Source of the DNA: Formicarius rufipectus
Lineage: Eukaryota > Chordata > Aves > Passeriformes > Formicariidae
NCBI GenBank assembly: GCA_013399695.1
Contig: VXAU01003156.1
Span: 2,338,338-2,402,337 of the forward strand
DNA length: 64,000 nt
Direction of reading: 5' to 3'
Shown: in pieces, positions 14,400 to 24,354 of the stretch
Position numbering within the stretch: the first letter of the stretch is position 1
Layout: each line of letters begins with the position of its first letter
The notes under the pieces: model-generated
Told to the model about the DNA's origin: nothing
The model's input: only the letters and a program-made list of their open reading frames with translations
The model's database searches: none
Made by a program: the position numbers and the translations under genes

Positions 14400-14516
14400 T
14401 TTATTAAAGCAATTATGTACATTTAAGTACCCCCTTCAACAATTTAATCCAGAAAAGTATCTGGAGAATATGTAAAGTAGTGGCAGCAGGTAAGCATTGC
14501 AGTGTTTGATTTTATT
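14400..14516 (-). terminator. SFT2D3: Candidate polyadenylation signals of SFT2D3 (two AATAAA on - strand)
   Basis: The + strand reads TTTATT at 14400-14405 and 14511-14516, which is AATAAA on the - strand. They lie about 1.3 kb beyond the expected SFT2D3 stop and a few hundred bases beyond the last WDR33 signal, consistent with two convergent genes ending tail to tail. Confidence 0.45.
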
Positions 14517-15501
14517 TTGTCCAAGAGGCACAAATGCTCCATGAGATGCTGGCTCTGGTCCCATCTCTCTACAGTAGCCCAGTAACACAGCCCAAACTGG
14601 AGCACCCAGCTCCGTCCAGCACTTTCCTAAGGCAGCTCAGTCTCTGCACTGAAACTCAGCTCGAGCTACCAGCAAATCTATTTTGAAGGTCATCCTGTGA
14701 CAGGGGAGCAACTCCTGCCCCAGTTCAGAAAACAAAATATATATACACAACAACCTACCCTTCTAAGGCCTGTGCATTTGGTCCCTTACAGTAGCTGAAA
14801 GGCACCTGTACCTGCAAAGATCAAGGCTCTTAATTAACATCAGCACCTTTAATTCTCTCATTGTCATGCAGCAAGACCCCCCTCCACTTAAGGTTATGGG
14901 CAGCCTTTGCAACCCACAGCCCCAGGAAAGATTGTTTCACTTACTGCATGGCATTTTAAAGCTGGTTTTTAGAGAAATGGCAGTTCAGTGGCCACAGTCG
15001 TCAGATTCACCACTGGTCTGAGGTAGCAACCACAGTGTGCTCAGAGTGTAGAGATCAGCACAAAATAAGAGAACGTCAGTTAATTTTTGAACGCTGTCCC
15101 TCAAGACTCGATGGGATGTTGCTCCATCATCTCCGTGTTGCAGCAGTCGGCAGCCCCGCACGCCTCGGCCGCTCCTCAGTGTCGGGCAGGTCTGTAATCC
15201 CACCGCACCGGCTCCGGTCCCACGATGGAGGGAGGGAACGGGGATGCTGCCAGCTCTGACCGCCGCTGGAGCGACTCCGGGCTCTGGGGCTGGTGCGTGG
15301 CTGAGGCACCGGAACGTGGCAAGCACAGCTCGCAGTCATTGCGGTCCCTCCGGGCCGCCAGCCGATGCCGCTTGGTCTGTGAGAACCGGCGATGAAGAAC
15401 ACCCGGCAGGACGCGGAGGAAGCGGCTGGAGAGAGCTCCAGGTGCTCAGTCCGTGGGCGAGTCCTCGGTCGGGGCGGCGGCAGGACCGGGCTGGCAGGGG
15501 C

Positions 15502-15743
15502 GCAGTGCCTCTCCTTGGTCTGGCTCACAGGGGCAGTGCCTCTCCTTGATCCGGCTCACAGGGGCAGTGCCTCTCCTTGGTCTGGCTCACAGAGGTATTC
15601 CCTCCCTTCTGCCCGGCTCACAGCAGCAGTGTGTCCCCCTGTCCGCCTTACAGGGGCAGTGCCCTCCCCCTGCCCGGCTCACAGGGGGATTCTCTCCCCT
15701 CTGCCCTGCTCACAGGGGGATTCCCTCCCCTCTGCCCGGCTCA
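15502..15743. repeat. 31-bp minisatellite, about 8 degenerate units, running into an N gap
   Basis: Units begin with GCAGTG and contain CTCACAGGGG. The first three start at 15502, 15533 and 15564 (31-bp spacing); later units diverge. The array runs straight into the N gap, so its true length is unknown. It sits at or just after the SFT2D3 stop codon, in its 3'UTR. Open reading frames across it are by-products of the repeat. Confidence 0.85.
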
Positions 15744-15927
15744 NNNNNNNNNNNNNNNNNNNNNNNNNNNNNNNNNNNNNNNNNNNNNNNNNNNNNNNNN
15801 NNNNNNNNNNNNNNNNNNNNNNNNNNNNNNNNNNNNNNNNNNNNNNNNNNNNNNNNNNNNNNNNNNNNNNNNNNNNNNNNNNNNNNNNNNNNNNNNNNNN
15901 NNNNNNNNNNNNNNNNNNNNNNNNNNN
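15744..15927. other. Assembly gap (184 N)
   Basis: A run of N. It hides the 3' coding end of SFT2D3 and the end of the 31-bp minisatellite. Its size may be an estimate. Confidence 0.99.
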
Positions 15928-16389
15928 CGCGGCGTAGAGCGTCCCGAGCAGCGCCCCGAGGTACAGCAGCGCCCCGCGGCCCCGCAGCAGCCGGGCGGGC
16001 CCTGCCCACAGCGCGACGACGCCCAGAGCGCACAGCGAGCCCAGCGACCAGAGTAGAGCGAAGCGCCGGGCGCGCAGCAGCAGCAGCGGCGAGCACAGCG
16101 CGGCCAGCACGAAGCACAGCGCGGCCAGCAGCAAGCACAGCGCGCCGCCCGCCAGGCGCTGCCACCGGGAAAGCCCCGCCACAAACGGGTCCGGCTCGCC
16201 CGCCCACGGCCACGCAGGGAGAGCGGCGCCCAGCCAGGCCCGCGGCCCGCCACTGTCCGAGGAGGGCGGTGGGGAGCCGGCGGAGGGCTGCGGCGCGGCG
16301 GCCGCGGAGGGGCGGGGGGTGGTGGCGGTGGTGTTGGCGGCGTTGGAGTGCGAGAGGTACTCGTGCAGCTGCCGAGCCAGGTCGGCCAT
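15928..16389 (-). CDS. SFT2D3: SFT2D3, SFT2 domain-containing protein 3 (3' end in gap)
   Basis: SFT2 proteins are small multi-pass membrane proteins linked to endosome-to-Golgi vesicle fusion; this role is known from yeast Sft2 and inferred here. The visible 154 codons start at the ATG at 16389, in the strong context GTGCCATGG, with the MADLARQLHEYL opening I associate with SFT2D3. A Ser/Pro/Ala-rich linker follows to about residue 70. Membrane segments then include GALCLLLAALCFVLAALC and FALLWSLGSLCALGVVALWA, and a third (ALLYLGALLGTLYAA) enters the gap. The gene is intronless as far as visible. About 55-60 residues are missing into the N gap, which is close to the gap length. An in-frame upstream ATG at 16470 would add 27 residues but has no family support. 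Convergent orientation to WDR33 matches human. Confidence 0.9.
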
Positions 16390-16492
16390 GGCACGGCCCG
16401 TCAGCGGCACCGGCGCGACGGCGGCCACAGCGGCGCCGCCATCTTGAGCCGCACCGCGGCGGCGGCGCATGCGCGGGGAGGGCGCGGCGAGA
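16390..16492 (-). promoter_or_regulatory. SFT2D3: SFT2D3 CpG-rich 5' region
   Basis: Very GC-rich, CpG-dense sequence continuing from the coding exon. It is squeezed between the start codon and the 41-bp minisatellite, which begins only 104 bp upstream of the ATG. No TATA box is seen. The start site is inferred only from position and composition. Confidence 0.5.
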
Positions 16493-18065
16493 GGGATCGG
16501 GTGGGATGGGTCAGAGGAGCAGAGGAGTGCTCAGGGATGGGATAGGATGGGATGAGGTGAGTTAGAGGAGCAGAGGAGTGCTCAGGGATGGGGTGGGATG
16601 GGTCAGAGGAGCAGAGGAGTGCTCAGGGATGGGGTGGGATGGGTCAGAGGAGCAGAGGAGTGCTCAGGGATGGGGTGGGATGGGTCAGAGGAGCAGAGGA
16701 GTGCTCAGGGATGGGGTGGGATGGGTCAGAGGAGCAGAGGAGTGCTCAGGGATGGGGTGGGATGGGTCAGAGGAGCAGAGGAGTGCTCAGGGATGGGGTG
16801 GGATGGGTCAGAGGAGCAGAGGAGTGCTCAGGGATGGGGTGGGATGGGTCAGAGGAGCAGAGGAGTGCTCAGGGATGGGGTGGGATGGGTCAGAGGAGCA
16901 GAGGAGTGCTCAGGGATGGGGTGGGATGGGTCAGAGGAGCAGAGGAGTGCTCAGGGATGGGGTGGGATGGGTCAGAGGAGCAGAGGAGTGCTCAGGGATG
17001 GGGTGGGATGGGTCAGAGGAGCAGAGGAGTGCTCAGGGATGGGGTGGGATGGGTCAGAGGAGCAGAGGAGTGCTCAGGGATGGGGTGGGATGGGTCAGAG
17101 GAGCAGAGGAGTGCTCAGGGATGGGGTGGGATGGGTCAGAGGAGCAGAGGAGTGCTCAGGGATGGGGTGGGATGGGTCAGAGGAGCAGAGGAGTGCTCAG
17201 GGATGGGGTGGGATGGGTCAGAGGAGCAGAGGAGTGCTCAGGGATGGGGTGGGATGGGTCAGAGGAGCAGAGGAGTGCTCAGGGATGGGGTGGGATGGGT
17301 CAGAGGAGCAGAGGAGTGCTCAGGGATGGGGTGGGATGGGTCAGAGGAGCAGAGGAGTGCTCAGGGATGGGGTGGGATGGGTCAGAGGAGCAGAGGAGTG
17401 CTCAGGGATGGGGTGGGATGGGTCAGAGGAGCAGAGGAGTGCTCAGGGATGGGGTGGGATGGGTCAGAGGAGCAGAGGAGTGCTCAGGGATGGGGTGGGA
17501 TGGGTCAGAGGAGCAGAGGAGTGCTCAGGGATGGGGTGGGATGGGTCAGAGGAGCAGAGGAGTGCTCAGGGATGGGGTGGGATGGGTCAGAGGAGCAGAG
17601 GAGTGCTCAGGGATGGGGTGGGATGGGTCAGAGGAGCAGAGGAGTGCTCAGGGATGGGGTGGGATGGGTCAGAGGAGCAGAGGAGTGCTCAGGGATGGGG
17701 TGGGATGGGTCAGAGGAGCAGAGGAGTGCTCAGGGATGGGGTGGGATGGGTCAGAGGAGCAGAGGAGTGCTCAGGGATGGGGTGGGATGGGTTAGAGGAG
17801 CATAGGAGTGCTCAGAGATGGGGTGAGGTGGGTTAGAGGAGTGTGGGGGTGCTCAGGGATTAGATAGTATGGGATGGCATGGGATGGGTTAGAGGAATGT
17901 GGGGTTGCTCAGAGATGGGATGGGGTGGAGTTTTGGTTACGGTATTGCTGTTTGTTCTGTTCTGGNAGAGGAGCAGAGGAGTGCTCAGGGATGGAGTGGG
18001 ATGGGTTAGAGGAGCAGAGGAGTGCTCAGGGATGGGATGGGATGAGATGGGATGGAATGAGGTGA
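16493..18065. repeat. 41-bp minisatellite, 29 identical units plus degenerate edges
   Basis: Unit 1 is at 16493-16533, a longer variant unit follows at 16534-16584, then 29 units that look identical run from 16585 to 17773, followed by degenerate units. Each unit starts with GGGATGGGGTGGGATGGG, a four-tract G-quadruplex motif on the + strand, followed by an AGAGGAGCAGAGGAG-type purine stretch. The unit has no stop codon in any + frame and 41 is not a multiple of 3. This yields three overlapping 400-residue ORFs that are artefacts, not genes. Confidence 0.95.
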
Positions 18066-18240
18066 GTTAGAGGAGCATAGGAGTGCTCAGAGATGGGGTG
18101 AGGTGGGTTAGAGGAGTGTGGGGGTGCTCAGGGATTAGATAGTATGGGATGGCATGGGATGGGTTAGAGGAATGTGGGGTTGCTCAGAGATGGGATGGGG
18201 TGGAGTTTTGGTTACGGTATTGCTGTTTGTTCTGTTCTGG
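17791..18240. repeat. Exact 175-bp direct duplication flanking a single N
   Basis: 17791-17965 and 18066-18240 read the same, base for base, with a constant offset of 275. A single N sits at 17966, right after the first copy, and the sequence after it starts inside the 41-bp repeat. This looks like two contig ends that overlap but were joined without merging, rather than biology. Confidence 0.85.
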
Positions 18241-21200
18241 TTTTGGTTTTACATATTTGTAGTTAAGAACTGTTATCCTTTTCTATACGTTTTCTGGTTA
18301 AAGTCTATTAATTTCAAAGGCTATGGTGCATTTTGGGAAGAGGTGCCTCTCTAGCCCATATAGGCGTCTTAGTTTTCTCCCCTAAACTGCTGTATCCCCT
18401 AAACTGCTGTATCCCACCGAAGGTTCCATTTTATTTGAAAGAAGGATCTGTCCCAGGGTATTTGCAGCATAATATTACAGTTTTTCTCATTCCCGAGATT
18501 TTGACATCACTGCTCCAGCAGCCCAACAAAGGGAGCTCTCGCCTCCAGCCCAGCGGGAGCTGAGCACCGTGTCCAGCACCAGGAAAAACCCCAGGGAAAC
18601 TCTCTGCCCCTCCCGCCCCACTTCCCCCAGTCACTAAGGTGGAATGCAAAGCAATTAGCCACCCTTTTGTTAGCTGGTCAGGAGGGGTTGGGCATTAATT
18701 CCTAAGGGAGGGAAAAATGCCAGGAAAGATTTTGAAACTGTAACGGCAGAGAACAGGTTATTTATTACTCGGCTGCCCTTTGCATCTGGTTCTGCCTTAT
18801 AATTGAGGTGTTTTTTTTTCTTTCTCTTTTTTCAGCCTCTGAAATTCACTGAAAATTTTTCCCAGCCCCGTTTGCTGGGGAAGCTGGCCAAGATGATGAA
18901 ACAAAGAATTAAGCCCGACAGCAAAGAGCCATAGGGCCGAAGGTTCCATTTTATTTACAGCACTGGGAACACGGGGAGTAGCCTCTCCAAAGACACCTTC
19001 CCAAGACCCAGGGTTACATTTGAAACTCCCCTGGCCAAAATTCACACACTTGTAACAGAAGAGCTCCTTCTTCAGTGTCATCCTACTGTGCTCTGCGGAG
19101 CAAGTCTGCCACCTATTGTCCTTTTTCCCGGTAATAATTTGGGGAAGGGGCTTGGCCTTCATCCTTTGGGGGTCTTTGAGACATCATCATGTGTCCCCTG
19201 ACTGAGCTTTCTTCATGGCATGTCCTTGCCCTGTCATGGTTCACTTTTACTGCCTCTGGCATTTAATCCATAGCTCTAATGAGCTACAATTATCTTTGGG
19301 CTATATATTTCTTTTTTAACTAGGCAGTGTTTACTGATTTAAACCTCTAGAATAGATGGGTCGTTTGATTTATTTCTTGCAGCTGCATGACTAATCTTCT
19401 TCAAGGTTTTCTTTATCTAAAGCTTTGCATGATTAAATAAAAATAACTATATATATTAGCACAAACTAAGCTAAACAAGGTTGGATACAAAGCTAGCTAA
19501 AAATCACAAAATTAGTACAAAATCCTGAGCTAACTGGGGTCCAGTTTTGAGAGGTTCAAAAGATCACATGATTATATGGGGAAGGGATAGAATCCATTTT
19601 TGGGGGTAGGGTCCTTTTTATAGGATAGGGTCCCTTTTCAATGACCAAACAAACAAACAAAACAAAACCCAAAATAAACAAACAAAAACCCAAAACCAAA
19701 ATAAACAAAACAAAACAAAGAACACAAAAACCACACTGTGACTGATAGCCTGTGCATATTGGCATATTACATCCAGAACAGTGAAAAGAAATTTCCTTCC
19801 AAGATCCTTTTGCATAAATTTTCCATATGTCTCTCATTACTCTATTTTTTGCCCCATTTTTATCCTTGTCTATTCCACAAAACATTTCAGACTTAAAGCA
19901 GCTGAATTAGAGATTATTCTAAGGAGCAGTGGTCCTTCAGGTGTATGGGAATATAAAGCACTGCCAGGCTTTTGTTGGTGTTAAATCTTCAACCATTTCC
20001 TCTGCATGGTTGGTTTCTTGGAATATTTTTAATTAAATTTGGGGGAAGAGACACACTTGTTATCAACTTGCCTTATTTTTATGTGATTCTGTGATTTTAT
20101 AGAATATATGCAAGTTCTACTCCTTTTGAAAACAGGGATTTAGAAGCCTGAAAATTCATAGCACAATGAGATTGTATCCCAGTTTAGCAATTTCAGACTG
20201 GCACTCAAAGGCATGACATAGAGGAGCTGAATTCCACTCAATGCTAAGAGCTCCTACAAGCAGGTCACACAAGACCTGTATGTGGTTTAAATGTCATTTT
20301 TTTTACCTCCCAGCATCTTCCACCTCTTCTGTTTAGGCATTCACACTTCAACATGCACATGCTTCAGAGTAAACCAATGCTTTCCTTCCTATTAAATGAT
20401 GCATACCAGTGGGCTAGTGATCATCCTTGAACCTTGGCAAGAAATAGTTTACATCAATTAAAAAATTTAGTAAATAATTATTTCAAAATTATTTTGATTG
20501 CATCTCTATATTTTTAATCTTTTACCACAGAGAAAGATCATGTTACCCAAAAACCACATCTGAGCTGCCCACAACTACATCACCAGACTATGCCTGACGA
20601 ACTGGGACCCTGGCCAATAAAACTTATCAGTGCTTAGACATCATCTAGACTGCTCAATTCTAGAATTTCCACTGCATCTGGGCTTTTGATTGGTTCAGAG
20701 ATAGGGAAAAGAATTAAATTACCATTGCTACCTCCCAGTTTTTATAATGACTCTCAAAGGTTTTGGGATGTGTGCCTTGATGACGAGCTGGGCCATAACA
20801 GTGGGATCACATTTAGTTTGACAGAAAAGCTGGAAGTTGTTTACAGGCACAAAATTGTTCACATTCCTGACAGAGGTCTCACTAGGTCAGGAGAAAAGTA
20901 TATATAGATAAGACTAAATAAATAGGGTGACCAACATCCAACTCATTGCTCTTCTTTTTCATGACTGTGGTGTATGATTTCAATGCAACTTCCTCTCCTT
21001 GAAAGGCTCAGTAGATCAAGGTTTATATCCACATATTCCAAAATGCTTCTTAAAACAACTTCCTCGTTAGAGCTGTCACTTTTTCTTCTCTCTCACTCCC
21101 AACAGCTGCTACACACCCAGAGGTTTTTCCTGTTGCATCCACAGGGCTTGTTCCTGTTTCAGGTAGTCAGAGATAAAACTAAGGTTCACAAGGCAGAGGT

Positions 21201-24200
21201 GAAAGATGAAACCATCCTAAGCAACCACACTATAATGCTTTTCCAATGTTGATGAAAATTTGCAAATGGCCTGCACTAATTGAAGCAAGAGGGTGGGATG
21301 CAGAGCATGGAATTCCAAAGGTAAATATTTATCCACTCACATGAGGTGTCTCAGTCAAACTGGAGCACCTGCATGTGCTTTCACCCAGGGTTCTTAGGCT
21401 CTTCAGGCGCTCAGGTAGAACACAACTTAACTGAGCACCAACTCCTACGCGCAGTAAATCTTGGCAAAGCTGCTCTGTTTCTGCAGTGTTCTGCCTTGGC
21501 TTTCAATCCAGGTGTCCCCAAGTTCCTCTGGCTGCAGTGACTGTCCCATGACACCAGACAAAGTCAGAAGCGTCTCAGAGCCGTGGAGCTATTGTAGCTG
21601 TCTGTTGCCTGGACTGCACCTGGTTTTGTTCTACAAGCACTGAACTGGAGAATAGTTTAGAGCGTCTTCTAGTAAGGCTGTCACCCTGTTGTGGGCAGAG
21701 TTCATAAGTCCCTCACATACTGCAGAAAAAGCTACTTGGGCAGTTCCACCATGCTTGCTCTCCTCTTTGAGGAAGGAAGAGCTTAGGGGGTTGCTGTTTC
21801 CTTACTTTCTCCTCAGTATAACCCAAGGAGAGGCTGAGTTTCTCTGTCTGCTTCTCTATCCTTCTTCATGGGCTTTAAGGAGGGAAGTAAGGGTCAGAGC
21901 AAAAGAGACCATTGAGGATCCGGGCTTGACATGGGAATCAGATACTTGCTTGCCTGATGTTCTAGTGATCTGGTTTGGAGAGCAAGGAAAACTTGAAAGT
22001 CCACAGAATGCCAATTCAAGCAGCAGCTTGAATCCACTTAGAGCAGAAGCTGCCAGATCCCAGTGCTGCAGAAATGCCAGCCAGAAAATGGTCTTTGGAG
22101 ACAATACTAATTCTGGTGAGAGGGGAAAATGGCTAATTAATTTATTCTTGTCTAGATTTTAGGCAAGCATGGAGCATGTAGTAGCCCAGTGTTTGTGTCT
22201 ATGGTTTCAGCTGTCTCCAGTGCTAATTACATGGGATTGGTGCTTAGATGAGGCTGTTCTTTCCCCCTTCCTTTCTCTAATACTTGACAACAACTTTGTT
22301 TTACTGCTCTAACAGATTTGTTGACATAAGTGACTTTTACAGGGTAGTTCAAAAAAGAAGTAGATTACCAAAAATAATTGGAAGGTTCTTAGAAGAGTGA
22401 CCTTAAAATTCAGGGTCAAGATTTACAACTCTGGCACATCATCTGCCCCGGGAAGTTTTACACTCACATTTTAAATGGCAGAGTGAGTGCCATGTCTCAT
22501 TATTCCTGTAGGGCAGGTCTGCTGCAAAACCAGGCATTTGTCCTCCCCTAGGGAGAAACAGGGAGGTGACAGCAGTAAGCCCCACTCATTTCTGCAGCTT
22601 TTTGGCTGGGCACTGCAGCAGAAATGCAGCAGCAATGTCCTTCTACTCCCTGCTTTTTGGGTGGCTTTTGAGCTCCTGTGTCACATGCAGCCTTTGACAG
22701 AGAATGGAGCTCCAGGAGGGTTTGGGTCTGCAGTCAAGGCCCCACTGCAGGGTTGGTGGGGTCATTCCTTCTCTTCCCTGGGGTGTTCAATGACTGCTCC
22801 CTTTTACCTTCCTTTACTGCTCTCTGAGCTGTCCAGGTGTGTGGAGAAATCTGTTCCCAAGCACCATTTGTAACAGAAATAGAAAACCCTTCCCAGTCCC
22901 CCTTACTTCTTTCCCTCAACAAAGCACAGCTCTTTGATTTCAGAAGTACTTCTGCAAGGACACAGCCCTTGAGGACACCCAGACTCAATCAGTCTCCTAC
23001 TGACTGGCCCGCAGGGTCACTTAGAAATAAAAAGGGAGAGTCGCCTGGGACTCTGAGCAGATCCCAAAGGGGCTTTCCTGAAGATCAGGGTGAGAAAAGA
23101 TGCTGAGATGGAGGTTTGGGGCAAACCCTCCTGTCGTCTCGTGGTCCTGCGCACCTCTGCCCTGTGGAGGGCTGCGATCCCAGGGGCAGCTCTCCATGCT
23201 GGAGGAGGCAGACCTGGCACAGCCACCTGCCAAAGGGCTCTCAGCAAATTCCCCCTCCTACAGCAAAGCATAACCTGCCTTGGCACTGGGGCTCTGTTGC
23301 TTGATGGCATCGCCTCATCCCCACGTGAGGGGCAGATGTGAGCCTGTGCTAAAGCCAGGGAGGGATTGAGAGGCTGAATCTGTAATGGATCCTTGCCAGT
23401 TGATCGGTGTTTACAGGCTCTGATCTGCTGCTTCTTGATTTTATTCCAACCCCTCGATTGAATTTCTCACATGTAAGTGAGCCCCCTGAGTCCATCCCGG
23501 CCATATATAATGGATGGCAGTGGAGGGGATGAACACAAGCATGGCTGAATGTCAACAACAGATGCCCGGGGAACAGCAGGACAGCAGGTCCCTCTGCTGA
23601 ACATCCCACACCCACTGCCAGAACCTGCCTTCGGTGCCAGCCAGTGCAGAAGGCTTCCTCTGTCCCCAGCCTCGGACATTCTCCATGGGCCCAGGAGCAG
23701 GACAAGGCTTGAAGCCAAGTCACCGAGCCATTATCTCCAGGAACAGAGCCAGTTCCACCCACTGAGCCCCGGTGCTGCCACTCGATGCCCCATCAAATAT
23801 TAATGCAATGCTCAATGCCTGCGTGCCCTGCCCCAGCACGGCAGCCCCGGCCCCTGGCCTCTGCAGGGCTGCCCGACCACTCCGGCCTCCCCTCCCACCT
23901 CGCACAGCTCACTGCTCCCCTCACTGGGACTTCGGGGGTGCAGCTGCGCCCACCTTTGGTGACAGGTGGGACTCGACTCCCTAACCTTGGCAGGGGCCCC
24001 CCACAGCAGGTAAGACCCCGCTGGGGCTGGGGCAGTGAGCACGTCCCCAGAGAATGCCAGCGCATCACCCCGGGGAGCAGGAGGGCAGACCGGGTCTATG
24101 GGATGTCCGGAGAAGGGCTGGCGGCCATGAGGCGGCCCTGGGCTCTGTCCTTGGCTGCAGGGGCGTCACAGACCACCCATTAGGGGAGAGGGGGCAGCAG

Positions 24201-24354
24201 GGACTCCGTCCCGTCCTCTGAAGAAGGCAAACCCACCCGTGGGTCTTCCCTGGGGAGCGTCTGCCTCAAGAACCGGGGTGGTGTGTCGGGTCAGCCGTCA
24301 GCTGGGGGGCCCGGGGGGTATGAGGGTTCACACCCCCTTGCTGCCCTCCCCTAG
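18241..24354. other. Intergenic stretch, no gene recognised
   Basis: Mixed AT-rich (18.2-23 kb) then GC-rising (23-24.35 kb) sequence. It contains an A-rich low-complexity tract of AAACAAAC/AAAACAAA type at about 19645-19725 and a repeated 20-mer (18417-18436 and 18937-18956). TATA-like stretches lie at about 20891-20900 and 23513-23521, and AATAAA-like sequences near 20620 and 20920. Only short unsupported ORFs were found. I looked specifically for ankyrin-repeat exons expected upstream of an espin-like gene and found none on either strand. Confidence 0.6.

Noticed and set aside
16390..16470. N-terminal extension of SFT2D3 from an ATG at 16470
   Set aside because: The extra 27 residues are Ala/Arg-rich CpG translation. 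The ATG at 16389 has a strong context and gives the family-typical MADL start.
16578..17836. Three overlapping + strand ORFs of about 405-412 codons
   Set aside because: They arise because the 41-bp unit has no stop in any + frame and 41 is not a multiple of 3, so all three frames cycle through the same 41-residue pattern. No start context, splice or family support.
16493..18065. CRISPR-like array of regular repeats
   Set aside because: The units are contiguous with no unique spacers, in a vertebrate genome. It is a minisatellite.
19618..19885. Hydrophobic - strand ORFs that look like a membrane protein
   Set aside because: The Phe/Val/Leu run is the reverse complement of an A-rich AAAACAAAC low-complexity tract.
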